DNA of 64,000 nucleotides from Phycisphaerales bacterium. Its GTDB lineage: Bacteria > Planctomycetota > Phycisphaerae > Phycisphaerales > UBA1924. Numbering within the stretch: the stretch's first letter is position 1; each line of letters begins with the position of its first letter. Below, in pieces: positions 27,546 to 36,804 of this stretch. A program made the position numbers and the translations under genes. The notes beneath the pieces are model-generated. The model was not told the origin of the DNA. It ran no database searches and was given only the letters and a program-made list of their open reading frames with translations. Location: NCBI GenBank assembly GCA_030149165.1, contig JASBRY010000009.1:868001-932000 (forward strand). Reading direction: 5' to 3'.

Positions 27546-30500
27546 TCAGTCAACAGACACTTTGGAGTCCTCTTCACGCATTGAAGCGAGCGCGGCTCGG
27601 AGAGCGCCGGAAGGCTTTGAGCTTTCCATTGATGCGGCCTCGGCGACAGGCTCTGTTGCTTGTTCTGCGGGGGGTTCTGATGGAGCGTCTTTGACGGCTT
27701 TGGTGTCGATCTCGCCGTCGTCTCCGACTTGGTCGAAGCGGACCTCGACGCGTTTGGAGACGCCTCGCTCTTGCATGGTGACGCCGAAGAGTTTGTCGGT
27801 CGCTTGCATGGTGCGTTTGTTGTGCGTGATGACGATGAATCGGCTCTGGAGCGCGAACAGATCGAGCGTGGAGCAGAAGCGACCGACATTCGCTTCGTCG
27901 AGCGCTGCGTCGACTTCGTCGAGCACGCAGAAGCAGGATGGTTTGCTGCGGAAGATCGCGAGGAGCATCGCGACAGCGGTCATGGTCTTCTCACCACCTG
28001 AGAGCTGGTTGATCGAACGCGGCTCCTTTCCTGGTGGTTTGGCGATGACTTCGATTCCGGACTCGAGGAGGTCGATCTCGTCGGTTTGGACTTTCTCGCC
28101 GTCCACTTCCTTGATGAGCGGCATGAGGCGGACCTCGGCGCGTCCACCACCGAAGAGTCTACGGAACATGCCGTTGCGTCCACCGAACTCGTCTTTGATG
28201 CGGTCGAAGACTTCACCGAAGCGGGCGCGGGACGCGACATTGAGTTTCTCGATGAGCGTCGCGAGCTTGATGCGTGCTTCGTCGATGTCGCGGACCTGGT
28301 TGATGAGGTCCTCGTTGCGTTGGGTGAGGTTGGATTCCTCGTCGATCGCGTTGAGGTTGACATTGCCGAGCTTCTTGATCTCGGTTTTGAGGACATGAAC
28401 GCTCGCGGTCATCGCGTTGACATCGATGCGTGCGACGCCTCCATCATCCATCATATGACGGTATTCGGGGTACTCGAAGACAAGATCGACCTCGAGGTCT
28501 TCGAGCGTTCGTTCCTCGATGGTCTCGCGTTTGACTTCTGTTTCGCGCCGTGCGGATTCGACGGCGTGCCAATCTCTGTTGAACGCCTCGGCTTGGTCGC
28601 GTGCTTGGGACATCGCGCTGCTCGCGGCATTGACCGCTTCCTCGGCGACGCGGACAACCTCGGCTTGCTCATGCATCGCGGATTCGAGAGATTCGATCAT
28701 CGCGTGCGCTTTGAGTTGCTCGTCGTGTGCTTCTTGGGCGACGCGTTTGTGCTCGTCGAGGTTGGCGCGGGCTCGCTCAATCATGGTCTGTGCTTGACTT
28801 GATGCACGCTCGATCTCGTCGCGGGAGCTGGTGAGCGCGGAGAGATGACGCGATTCGGATCGGACCTGCTCGTGTGCGGTTGACACAGCGATGCGAGCGG
28901 CGCTGGCGCGTTCGTTGACATCGTCGAGTGCTTGCTCGTACTGACCGATCCCGGCTTGCAGGGTCTCCAGTTCGGTGCGTTGTTCCTGCAGGAGGCGTTC
29001 GAGTTGCCCTGACTTGGTGACGAGTGCTTCGCGTCCGACGCGGGATTCCTCGAGTCTGTTCGCGTGGGTTTGCTGTTCGTCGATGCCTCGTTGTTGATCA
29101 CGCGTCAGACGCTCGGCTTCGGAACGGTGCGTGTCGAGCGTGTGCTCGGTGCGGACGCGTGACTCACGGAGCGCGGTGAGCTTCGAGTGGAGCTTGCTGC
29201 GCTGCTCTCCAAGATTCGCGGCGTCGTGGTCGACACGAGCAAGTTCCTGCTTGGCTCGATCGAGATCAATGCGGATAACCTCGACTTTGCTCGAAAGTTC
29301 GTGGAGCTCGCTCTGGCGTGCCAGGAGTCCATCGGATTCGCTCCCTGAGCGTGTCCCGGCACAGACGCGGCCGTCGGGTTCGATGACGACGCCTGCTCGG
29401 GTGACGAATCGGCAAGGGGTCGATGCGAGCGGTCCAGCGCCGAGGAGCATCGCGGAATCGAGGTCGCTCACGAGCAGGGAGTTTCCGAGCAAGCGATCGA
29501 GGAGCGAGTCCACGCGTGGGTCTTGGTCTCGGCTGGTCACGGTGTTTCGCAGGCGGATGACGCGGCCGTTGGTCGCGTCGGTGAGCCAACCCGGGATGGA
29601 GTTGGTGGGACTGGTGGTGTTGGTGAGCGGGAGGAAGGTGACGCGTCCTGGGAGTTGCGCGAGTTCTTCACGCGTAGGCATCGCGTCCATGGATTCGACG
29701 ACGAGAGCTTGGAGGGTGTCTTCGAGCGCGGCTTCGATGTTGGAAGCGTGCTCGGCGTTGGCTTCGATGAGTTCGGCGAGTGGGCCGATGACTCCGGAGA
29801 ATCCTTCACCACGATCTTGGATTTCGAGGACAGCGCGGACGGCTTCATCGAGTCCGACGCGTCCTTTGACCATCTCATCGAGCGTCGCGTGGCGTGTCTC
29901 GATGCGCACGCGTTCTTCGTCGAGGGTGTTGACGCGTTTGGCGAGATTGCCTCGCGAGGAGTCGAGGGATTCGACGCGTTGATCCAGTGCGGAGAGGGCG
30001 CTTTGGTCCTTCGCGATCTCGCTGTCAATGAGCGTGATTGCTTCTTCGGTATTGGATGCGAGCTGCTTTGATTCGCTGATTTTGTTGTCAAGTTCGCGGA
30101 GACGCTGGGTCAACTCGCTCACGCGTTCGGTGATGGACTCGATGCGCCGGTCATCGGACTCGATGCGTGCGACGAGGGTGGCGTGCTCACGCTCGACGGA
30201 CGCGACGACGGAGCGGGTCTCATCAATCTTCTGGCGATGCTCGTTGAGTTGACGCGAGGCATGCTCGCGTTGATCGCTGGTCTGCTTGAGGGTCTCTTCG
30301 GAGGTCGCGAGGGTTTCCTGGAGACCTTCGAGTGTGTCGTTGTGGGAGGTGATCTGGGCGTCGATCTCTTGGAGTCGGCCGCTGGATTCGGTGAGTCGGG
30401 TGGTTTCGGTTTCGACGAGGTGTGCCGCGTCTTCGATCGCTTTGTGCGTCATCTCCTGACGCTGGTTCGCGGACTCGGCTTGGTGACGCGCGTTGGTCAG

Positions 30501-31691
30501 TGCGTTTTCGGTTTCGCGGAGTGCTCGTCCGACGGTGAGTCGGTGTTCTTTCGCTTCGTTGTGCTGATCCTCGGCTTCTTCGAGCATCTGCTGTGTTTGC
30601 TGGCGCTCGGATTCGAGTGAGGCGATCTGCGAGGTCAGGCCTTCAAGGCGACGGCGGATGTCGTCGTACTGCTCGAAGCTCAGTGCGAGTCTTTGAGCGC
30701 GGTACTCGTCGTCGAGTTCTTTGAACCGACGCGCTTTGGCGGCTTGTCCCTTGACCATCCGCAAACGACGCTCGGTGGAATCGAGCTGTTCTTTGGTGAC
30801 CGCGAGGTTGGACTCGGCTTTGTCGAGCTTGCGCTGCGCTTCGACGCGGCGCTGTCGGTACTTGGCGATTCCCGCGGCTTCCTCGAAGATGACGCGGCGC
30901 TCCATCGGCGATGCGAGGAGCATGCGGTCCACCTTCCCCTGCTCGATGATCGAGTATGCGTCAGCGCCGATCCCTGTATCGAGGAAGAGGTCGCGGATGT
31001 CTTTGAGTCGCGCGAGCTTGCCGTTGATGAGGTACTGAGATTTACCGTCGCGGTAGAGGCGGCGCTGGACCTCGACCTGGTCCGCATCGATCGGGAGCGG
31101 ACGCGCGATGCGACGGCGCTCGGTGATGATGGACGCGGCTTCGGACTCACCCTCGCTCGCGGCACGGTCCGCGTCTTCGTCGCTGATGTGCTCGTCGTGT
31201 GCAGGGTGGTGTTCTTCGGTCTGCTCGGTGCCGTCTTCTTCGACTTCGACTGACTCGACTTCGACATCTTCGACGAGGACTTCGTGGGTGTCGGTCGGGG
31301 TGGTCTGCTCGTCGGCTTTCCCGGCGGCTTCGGTCAGGATTTGCGGGGACTTGGGGTTGTCGAAGGAGAGGGTGACGGAGGCCATTCCTGAGGGTTTGCG
31401 TCCTGCGGATCCGGCGAAGATGCAGTCGAGCATTTCTTTGCCGCGGAGGGATTTGGAGGAGCGTTCTCCGAGGACCCACTTGATCGCGTCGACGACATTG
31501 GACTTTCCGCAGCCGTTGGGACCCACGATGCCGGTGATCGGATCATCGAAGGTGAAGGTGGTTTTATCGGCGAAGGACTTGAATCCCGAGAGCGTGAGCT
31601 TTGTCAGTGCGAGACCTGAGCGGAGCGGTTGGGGGTCGCTCTGCGTGGGCGCGGTAGAATGGGATTCTTGTGTTGTGGTCATCGTCGTCAT
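27546..31691 (-). CDS. smc: Chromosome segregation protein SMC
   Basis: Structural maintenance of chromosomes ATPase that condenses and organises the nucleoid. Walker A GPNGCGKSN is at 57-65, the signature NQLSGGEKTMTAVAMLLAI and Walker B CFCVLDEVDAALD are near the C-terminus. Two long coiled coils flank a hinge (around 535-680; GVIGPLAELIEANAEHASNIEAAL). At 1381 residues it is about 200 longer than usual. Part of the excess is an acidic insertion at about 118-205 within the N-terminal head, rich in Glu/Asp/His and predicted to be disordered; a Pro/Ala/Glu-rich tail follows the C-terminal head. No scpA/scpB genes are nearby. Confidence 0.95.
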   Translation of the reverse strand: MTTMTTTQESHSTAPTQSDPQPLRSGLALTKLTLSGFKSFADKTTFTFDDPITGIVGPNGCGKSNVVDAIKWVLGERSSKSLRGKEMLDCIFAGSAGRKPSGMASVTLSFDNPKSPQILTEAAGKADEQTTPTDTHEVLVEDVEVESVEVEEDGTEQTEEHHPAHDEHISDEDADRAASEGESEAASIITERRRIARPLPIDADQVEVQRRLYRDGKSQYLINGKLARLKDIRDLFLDTGIGADAYSIIEQGKVDRMLLASPMERRVIFEEAAGIAKYRQRRVEAQRKLDKAESNLAVTKEQLDSTERRLRMVKGQAAKARRFKELDDEYRAQRLALSFEQYDDIRRRLEGLTSQIASLESERQQTQQMLEEAEDQHNEAKEHRLTVGRALRETENALTNARHQAESANQRQEMTHKAIEDAAHLVETETTRLTESSGRLQEIDAQITSHNDTLEGLQETLATSEETLKQTSDQREHASRQLNEHRQKIDETRSVVASVEREHATLVARIESDDRRIESITERVSELTQRLRELDNKISESKQLASNTEEAITLIDSEIAKDQSALSALDQRVESLDSSRGNLAKRVNTLDEERVRIETRHATLDEMVKGRVGLDEAVRAVLEIQDRGEGFSGVIGPLAELIEANAEHASNIEAALEDTLQALVVESMDAMPTREELAQLPGRVTFLPLTNTTSPTNSIPGWLTDATNGRVIRLRNTVTSRDQDPRVDSLLDRLLGNSLLVSDLDSAMLLGAGPLASTPCRFVTRAGVVIEPDGRVCAGTRSGSESDGLLARQSELHELSSKVEVIRIDLDRAKQELARVDHDAANLGEQRSKLHSKLTALRESRVRTEHTLDTHRSEAERLTRDQQRGIDEQQTHANRLEESRVGREALVTKSGQLERLLQEQRTELETLQAGIGQYEQALDDVNERASAARIAVSTAHEQVRSESRHLSALTSSRDEIERASSQAQTMIERARANLDEHKRVAQEAHDEQLKAHAMIESLESAMHEQAEVVRVAEEAVNAASSAMSQARDQAEAFNRDWHAVESARRETEVKRETIEERTLEDLEVDLVFEYPEYRHMMDDGGVARIDVNAMTASVHVLKTEIKKLGNVNLNAIDEESNLTQRNEDLINQVRDIDEARIKLATLIEKLNVASRARFGEVFDRIKDEFGGRNGMFRRLFGGGRAEVRLMPLIKEVDGEKVQTDEIDLLESGIEVIAKPPGKEPRSINQLSGGEKTMTAVAMLLAIFRSKPSCFCVLDEVDAALDEANVGRFCSTLDLFALQSRFIVITHNKRTMQATDKLFGVTMQERGVSKRVEVRFDQVGDDGEIDTKAVKDAPSEPPAEQATEPVAEAASMESSKPSGALRAALASMREEDSKVSVD

Positions 31692-31945
31692 GTCAGCGCA
31701 ACCTCCGTGTTGGCTGGCAACACATCACCAGTACAGCACTTACGAGCAAGTGCGTTCGATATGTCACCCCGGCTGATTGGGCTCCGCCCGCCGGTAATGG
31801 GAATCATATCGCATTTGGGGGTCCGATGCACGGATTGAAGTGCTGAAATCATTGGTTCCTATGCGATCAGGGAGGTTGTTTCTGGGTTGCCCGTGCTGCC
31901 TCGCGATGCTTACACTCATTCCTCACCCAAACGAGGAGCACCGAT
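31692..31945. other. Divergent gap smc/gcvH
   Basis: 254 bp holding the promoter for gcvH (annotated) and presumably one for smc on the other strand, which I could not locate. No gene or RNA seen. Confidence 0.4.
31887..31916 (+). promoter_or_regulatory. Predicted promoter for gcvH
   Basis: TTGCCC (31887-31892) and TACACT (31911-31916) are 18 bp apart, 29 bp before the start codon. A GAGGAG at 31933-31938 provides the ribosome binding site. Confidence 0.55.
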
Positions 31946-32323
31946 ATGTCCATCCCATCCGATCGCACTTACTCCGAAACCCACGAATGGCTCAAGGTCG
32001 ATGGCGATGTCCTGACCATCGGTCTGACCTCCTACGCGGTCGATCAGCTCACGGATGTGACCTTCGCGGAGATGCAGCCCGTTGGGACAGAGATCGGAGC
32101 GGGAGACTCGATTGGTGAGGTCGAATCGGTCAAGACCTCGTCGGATGTCTACTCGCCGGTTGGTGGGGAGATCATCGAGGTCAACGGCGAGGTTGAGTCG
32201 TCTCCTGAGATCCTCAACTCCGATCCGTTCGAAGCGGGATGGCTCGTGAAAATCAAGATCAGCGATCAGGGATCGCTTGGTGACGCGATGGACAGCGAGG
32301 CGTATTCCGCGTCGATCGCGTGA
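31946..32323 (+). CDS. gcvH: Glycine cleavage system H protein
   Basis: 125-residue lipoyl carrier protein shuttling the aminomethyl group between the P and T proteins of glycine cleavage. Lys63 in ESVKTSSD is the lipoylation site; the flanking TYSETHEWLKVDGD start and NSDPFEAGWLVKIK end match the family closely. The usual partners gcvT and gcvP are not in the window, so it is encoded alone. H proteins are also lipoate donors in some bacteria. Confidence 0.96.
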   Translation: MSIPSDRTYSETHEWLKVDGDVLTIGLTSYAVDQLTDVTFAEMQPVGTEIGAGDSIGEVESVKTSSDVYSPVGGEIIEVNGEVESSPEILNSDPFEAGWLVKIKISDQGSLGDAMDSEAYSASIA

Positions 32324-32363
32324 TTGATCGCAACTTCGACATCCAAACCCCCAATACTGTGAC

Positions 32364-33101
32364 ATGATCCGATGTAGTGATGTCCAGAAGACCTACGCGA
32401 GCGGCGGGCACAGTGTGCGTGCGTTGCGTGGGGTGAATCTGGAGATTGATGCTCCGGGGTTTTATGCCGTGATGGGACGGTCGGGATCGGGGAAGTCCAC
32501 GCTGCTCCATGTCCTCGCGGCGATGGATCCGTGTGATTCGGGTGAGGTCCATGTCTCGGGAGAACGCGTCGATCGGCTCAGCGAGCGGCAAGCGACCAAG
32601 TTCCGCAGGACCTCGATCGGTGTCATCTTCCAAGCGTTCAATCTGATCCCAACGATGACGGCTCTTGAGAACACGCTGCTCCCTGGACTGCTTGCGGGGG
32701 ATTCGAGCGGAAAACTCCAGGATCGTGCGATGGAGCTCTTGGATCGACTGGGGCTGGGGGATCGGACGACGCATCGTCCTCAGGCGCTTTCTGGTGGTGA
32801 GCAGCAGCGCGTCGCGATTGCGCGGGCGTTGTTGTATAGGCCACCGGTGGTGTTCGCGGATGAGCCGACGGGGAATCTGGACTCGGCTTCGAGCACGCTT
32901 GTGTGGAATGTCCTGCGTGAGATTGCGCATGAGCAGGAAGTGACCGTGCTGATGGTCACGCATGAGCCGGAGGCGGCGAGTTACTGCAAACGCGTGTTCG
33001 TGATGGGGGATGGGGTTGTCAAGGGCACAATCGATGCGGATGCGGAAGGGGGGCTCGATGCAGGCACTCTTGCGGCTCGCACGCAGCATCTGCTTGGGTA
33101 G
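32364..33101 (+). CDS. ABC transporter ATP-binding protein (LolD/MacB type)
   Basis: 245-residue ATPase of the type VII (mechanotransmission) group. Walker [10 protein letters not shown] is at 38-46, the signature [15 protein letters not shown] near 145, Walker [14 protein letters not shown] near 165 and the switch His in VTHEPE. Its reading frame overlaps the permease by 44 nt, so the two are made together. These exporters move lipoproteins (LolCDE), peptides or act on wall hydrolases (FtsEX). The substrate here is open. Confidence 0.9.
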   Translation: MIRCSDVQKTYASGGHSVRALRGVNLEIDAPGFYAVMGRSGSGKSTLLHVLAAMDPCDSGEVHVSGERVDRLSERQATKFRRTSIGVIFQAFNLIPTMTALENTLLPGLLAGDSSGKLQDRAMELLDRLGLGDRTTHRPQALSGGEQQRVAIARALLYRPPVVFADEPTGNLDSASSTLVWNVLREIAHEQEVTVLMVTHEPEAASYCKRVFVMGDGVVKGTIDADAEGGLDAGTLAARTQHLLG

Positions 33102-35820
33102 ACCCTCGCGATTGATCCTGCTCTCGGCAGCGGTCTGTATGTCGGTGGTGCTCATCAGCGCCGTCGCGTGCGTAATGGGATCGATCAACGCGTCGTTCAC
33201 GAAGCAAATCGACACACAGGTCGGACTCGCGGAAGCGAGGGTCGTCGCGATCAAGGGATCGACGATGCCTGCATCGGTCGCGGATACGGTGCGTGAGTGG
33301 GACGGCGTGCAATCGGTGCTTCCCAGACTGCAGCAGACGTACTCCGTGCTCTCGACTCTCCCGACGGCGATGCCAATCGATGAGGATAATCCGGAGACTG
33401 AGTACAGCGTTGTGGATCAGGGGTACCTCACAAGTGTTTTTATCAATGGGGTCGATCCGAGCGCGGAGTTTGAGGCGCGTCCTGTGGAGCTGCTTGAGGG
33501 GCGATATCCGGAGAAGGACTTTGAGATCGTCCTCGATGCTCGTGCGGCGCAGCGGATGAGCTGGGTGTATTCGACGGATGAAGAGGGGTATCGCGCGACG
33601 AAGTTGTTTGATGATCCGATCGGGTATCACGATGATCCGAAGCCTTTCGTTGGTCAGCGTGTGATCGATGCGGATGAAGCGGAGCGTGTGAATCGTGCCG
33701 TTGGTCCTCGTGTAGGAGATCAGATCGAGATTGCTCGATTGCTGCGATCCAATGTGACGCTGACGCTTGTGGGAATCTCCAAGGCACCCCCGATGGGTGG
33801 TCGTCCGATGGGGTACACGACGATCGCGACGCTCGATTCGATTGCTCGCAAGAAGAATCAGATCACGGATCTGGAGATCAAGCTCGCGGAGGGCATCGAT
33901 CCGATGGAGTTCGTCGCGCAGTACGAAAACGCATTCGAGGGACGCGCGATCGTGCAGACCACACAACGAGTCACGGCGGGAGTGCAGCAGAATCTCGCGG
34001 CGGCGCAGCTGGGGTTCATGTTGATCTCGGTCATCACGCTGATCTCTGCGGCGTTCATCATCACGACTGGACTGACAACTGGTATCGCTGAACAGCAGCG
34101 CATGCTCGGAGTGCTGCGTTGTATCGGTGCGCATCGGCATCAGCTCGGGATCGCTCAGCTGCTTGTTGGATTGACTGTTTCGGGTATCGGAGCGATTGCG
34201 GGGCTACCGCTCGGGATCGCGCTTGCGTGGGTATTGGTGAGCATCTTTGAGCAGCAGCTCCCGGCGGGGTTGGTCGTGCCGCCGTTGAACTTGTCGCTGA
34301 CCTTGGTAGGGGCGCTGCTTGCGGGATTGAGCGGTGCGCTTTGGCCCGCATGGAGAGCGGCGCGGCTGTCTCCGATCCAAGCGATGGCGCAGCAGGCGCA
34401 ACCCACCAAACCAGTTCAGATTGGATTGGTCACGGTTGTTGGATTGCTCGGGATTCTGTATATGGGGAGCGTGGTGCTGTCTCCACTGAGTGGTCAGTCG
34501 TTCTTCTGGGTCTACATCACGACAGGACTCCCGGCGATGTTCCTGGGATACTTCCTCGCATCGGTCGCGGTGGTGGTCGTGATCGCGAAGCTGATCGGTC
34601 CGATGATTTCCAGAGCGTTCGGGCTTCCTGAGTCATTGTTGGTTCGGACGGTGCGTGCGACGCCGTATCGGCATGGGTTCACGGCTGGGGCGCTGATGAC
34701 GGGACTCGCGCTGCTCATAGGGATCTGGACCAACGGCACGGCGGCGATGCGCGACTGGATTAATCAGATCCAGTTCCCCGATGCGTTCGCGTACGGGCTT
34801 CCGATGACGGAGGAATCGATCGAGATCCTGAACAATCTTGATGTCGTCGAGCGGACCTGCGCGATCAATATGCTCGCGGTGGAGACCGATGCGTTCGGGG
34901 TCAAGGCGCTGCAGTCGTACAAGACCAACTACTTTGGGTTTGAGCCTGACGCGTTCTTTGACATGGTGCATGTGGAGTTTGTCCAAGGGGATCGGGAGAC
35001 GGCACTCGCAAAACTCAAGGAGGGTGGCAGCGTCATCGTCGCGCGGGAGTTCCTCGTTGCGAAGGGAATGGGAGTAGGGGACACATTTGTTTGTAAGGAT
35101 TCATCTGGGAATGAGCACAGCTTTGACGTGGTTGGTGTGGTGACTACGCCGGGGCTTGAACTGGTCTCGCAGTACTTTGATCTCGGCGAGAGCATGGTCC
35201 AGCAGGCGATCAGTTCGGTCTTTGGATCACGAGCGGACATGATCGAGCACTTTGGGATTCGTGAACCGATGCTGATCCAGCTCGATCTGGATGATTCGGT
35301 GGAGCCGAGAGTGGCGATCGAGGAAATCGAGCGGGCGCTGATCGGGACTGGGGTGCTCAATGTCGGCTCGGGAGCGCGGATCCGGAATCAGATCGAGACG
35401 GTGTTCGCGTCGTCCTTTGCGGTGATCTCGATCGTTGCGGTGGGCGCGATGCTCGTTGCGTGCTTTGGGGTCGCGAATCTGATTGTGGCGGAAGTGAGCG
35501 CGAGAAGATACGAGCTGGGAGTTCTGCGAGCGGTCGGCGCGTCGCGTGGTCAGTTGGTCCGCTTGATCTGTGGACAAGCACTGATCATCGCGCTCGCGGC
35601 GTGCGTGCTCGGAACGCTCTTGGGATTGCAAGCGGCTTGGGGTGGTCAGCATATCAATCGAGCGTTGGTGGGGATCGATCTGACGCTCCAGCCTCCGATG
35701 ATCCCGATCGTGTTGTCGTGGGGGGTTGCGATCGTGTTGACCTTGCTCGCGGCGGCTCCGAGTGCTGTCCGGCTCAACAAAGCCTCGGTCCGCGACCTGA
35801 TGAGCGCGACCAAAGGGTGA
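33058..35820 (+). CDS. Large FtsX-like ABC permease
   Basis: 920 residues from ATG 33058, which has an AAGGGGGG purine stretch just upstream; a longer frame from 33010 lies inside the ATPase gene and is not preferred. Layout: N-terminal membrane helix, a ~270-residue periplasmic MacB-like domain, three helices of a first FtsX module (AQLGFMLISVITLISAAF...), two further helices, another helix with a second periplasmic domain of ~230 residues, and a final three-helix FtsX module (FAVISIVAVGAMLVACFGVANL; EVSARRYELGVLRAVGASRGQL). It is thus a duplicated permease that can form a transporter without a second permease gene. Works with the ATPase encoded upstream. Confidence 0.88.
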   Translation: MQALLRLARSICLGRPSRLILLSAAVCMSVVLISAVACVMGSINASFTKQIDTQVGLAEARVVAIKGSTMPASVADTVREWDGVQSVLPRLQQTYSVLSTLPTAMPIDEDNPETEYSVVDQGYLTSVFINGVDPSAEFEARPVELLEGRYPEKDFEIVLDARAAQRMSWVYSTDEEGYRATKLFDDPIGYHDDPKPFVGQRVIDADEAERVNRAVGPRVGDQIEIARLLRSNVTLTLVGISKAPPMGGRPMGYTTIATLDSIARKKNQITDLEIKLAEGIDPMEFVAQYENAFEGRAIVQTTQRVTAGVQQNLAAAQLGFMLISVITLISAAFIITTGLTTGIAEQQRMLGVLRCIGAHRHQLGIAQLLVGLTVSGIGAIAGLPLGIALAWVLVSIFEQQLPAGLVVPPLNLSLTLVGALLAGLSGALWPAWRAARLSPIQAMAQQAQPTKPVQIGLVTVVGLLGILYMGSVVLSPLSGQSFFWVYITTGLPAMFLGYFLASVAVVVVIAKLIGPMISRAFGLPESLLVRTVRATPYRHGFTAGALMTGLALLIGIWTNGTAAMRDWINQIQFPDAFAYGLPMTEESIEILNNLDVVERTCAINMLAVETDAFGVKALQSYKTNYFGFEPDAFFDMVHVEFVQGDRETALAKLKEGGSVIVAREFLVAKGMGVGDTFVCKDSSGNEHSFDVVGVVTTPGLELVSQYFDLGESMVQQAISSVFGSRADMIEHFGIREPMLIQLDLDDSVEPRVAIEEIERALIGTGVLNVGSGARIRNQIETVFASSFAVISIVAVGAMLVACFGVANLIVAEVSARRYELGVLRAVGASRGQLVRLICGQALIIALAACVLGTLLGLQAAWGGQHINRALVGIDLTLQPPMIPIVLSWGVAIVLTLLAAAPSAVRLNKASVRDLMSATKG

Positions 35821-35970
35821 AGAAGAGTTAAATCGGGCAGACATTCGTCCGATATAGAGGAAGTTCGCTTGCTTTCTTGCTCAGCGGACGGTTCAATAGA
35901 ACATCCCTCACTGGGAACCACCTGCGGAGAGTAGCCGGGGTGGAATGTATGGACTTACAGGAGATTTGAC

Positions 35971-36741
35971 ATCGCTCGCAGACGCTTCTTTCGGCAACAA
36001 GGTCCCGTCACACGGACTCGTATCAATCACATGATCCGCCTTTCCCCGATCCGCTTGATCGGAGAGGACGGCGAACAACTCGGGGTGGTCGAAACACCCG
36101 ACGCGATGCGCATGGCGCAGCAAGCGGGACTCGACCTTGTGGAGGTCGTGCCTGACTCACGCCCGCCCGTGTGCAAGATCATGGACTACGGCAAGTACAA
36201 GTACGAACTCTCCAAGCGCGAGAACAAGTCCAAGTCTTCAGGCGCGGAAATGAAGGAAATCCGTTTGGGTCGATCCGTCAAGATCGATCCGCACGATGTG
36301 CAGATCCGTGTGGATCAGGCGCGCCGGTTCCTGATCTCTGGACACAAGGTCTCGATCACTCAGCGATTCCGTGGTCGTGAGATGATGCACAAGGAGCTTG
36401 GTGAGGAACGCTTGTTCCAGATCTGTCAGGACCTGAGTGATGTCGCGAAGATCGAGATGGCTCCGCGTACTGCTGGCCGTTCGATCTCAGTGGTCCTTGG
36501 ACCTGACAAGGCAAAGATCGAGTCGTACAAAGCGAAGCTCGCGAAAGAAGGCAAGCAAGCCGAGGAAGACCTCGCGAAACTTGAGGAAGAAGTCGCGGCA
36601 CAGAACGCTGAGATCGATGCTCAAGAGTCGCATGAGGATCAGGCTGAGGACAGCAAGGCGAAGAAGAAGTCCAAGGGGCCGAAGGACGATCGTGCTTCCA
36701 ATCCTGTGGACGACGAGATCGCGGACCTGCTGGGCGGGTAA
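35971..36741 (+). CDS. infC: Translation initiation factor IF-3 with probable AUC start codon
   Basis: IF-3 binds the 30S subunit, prevents 50S joining and checks the start codon. The family start (RTRINHMIRLSPIRLIGEDGEQ, compare RIN..IR..VRLI...GEQLG) is partly encoded upstream of the first ATG at 36031, so that ATG would cut the conserved RIN segment. Upstream, the frame is open to a stop at 35932 and has no ATG, GTG or TTG. An ATC at 35971 lies 7 nt after AGGAG (35959-35963), giving 256 residues beginning with ARRRFFRQQG. IF-3 genes in other bacteria use AUU or AUC starts as an autoregulatory device. The C-terminal domain (FRGREMMHKELG) is followed by an extra ~60-residue Glu/Lys-rich tail. 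rpmI and rplT, usual partners, do not follow. Confidence 0.93.
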   Translation: MARRRFFRQQGPVTRTRINHMIRLSPIRLIGEDGEQLGVVETPDAMRMAQQAGLDLVEVVPDSRPPVCKIMDYGKYKYELSKRENKSKSSGAEMKEIRLGRSVKIDPHDVQIRVDQARRFLISGHKVSITQRFRGREMMHKELGEERLFQICQDLSDVAKIEMAPRTAGRSISVVLGPDKAKIESYKAKLAKEGKQAEEDLAKLEEEVAAQNAEIDAQESHEDQAEDSKAKKKSKGPKDDRASNPVDDEIADLLGG

Positions 36742-36767
36742 TCGAGAACCAGTTTGAACACTTCAAG

Positions 36768-36795
36768 CCCCGTATGTCATGCATGCGGGGTTTTT
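36768..36795 (+). terminator. Terminator after infC
   Basis: CCCCG (36768-36772) pairs with CGGGG (36786-36790), with inner partial pairing, then TTTTT. It lies 26 bp after the infC stop and supports infC being the last gene of its unit. Confidence 0.75.
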
Positions 36796-36804
36796 CGTTG
36801 GGGA

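Noticed and set aside
32364-33101. Calling the ABC pair LolD/LolCE or FtsEX by name
   Set aside because: The permease is a duplicated 920-residue form; substrate-specific features cannot be read, so only the general type is given.
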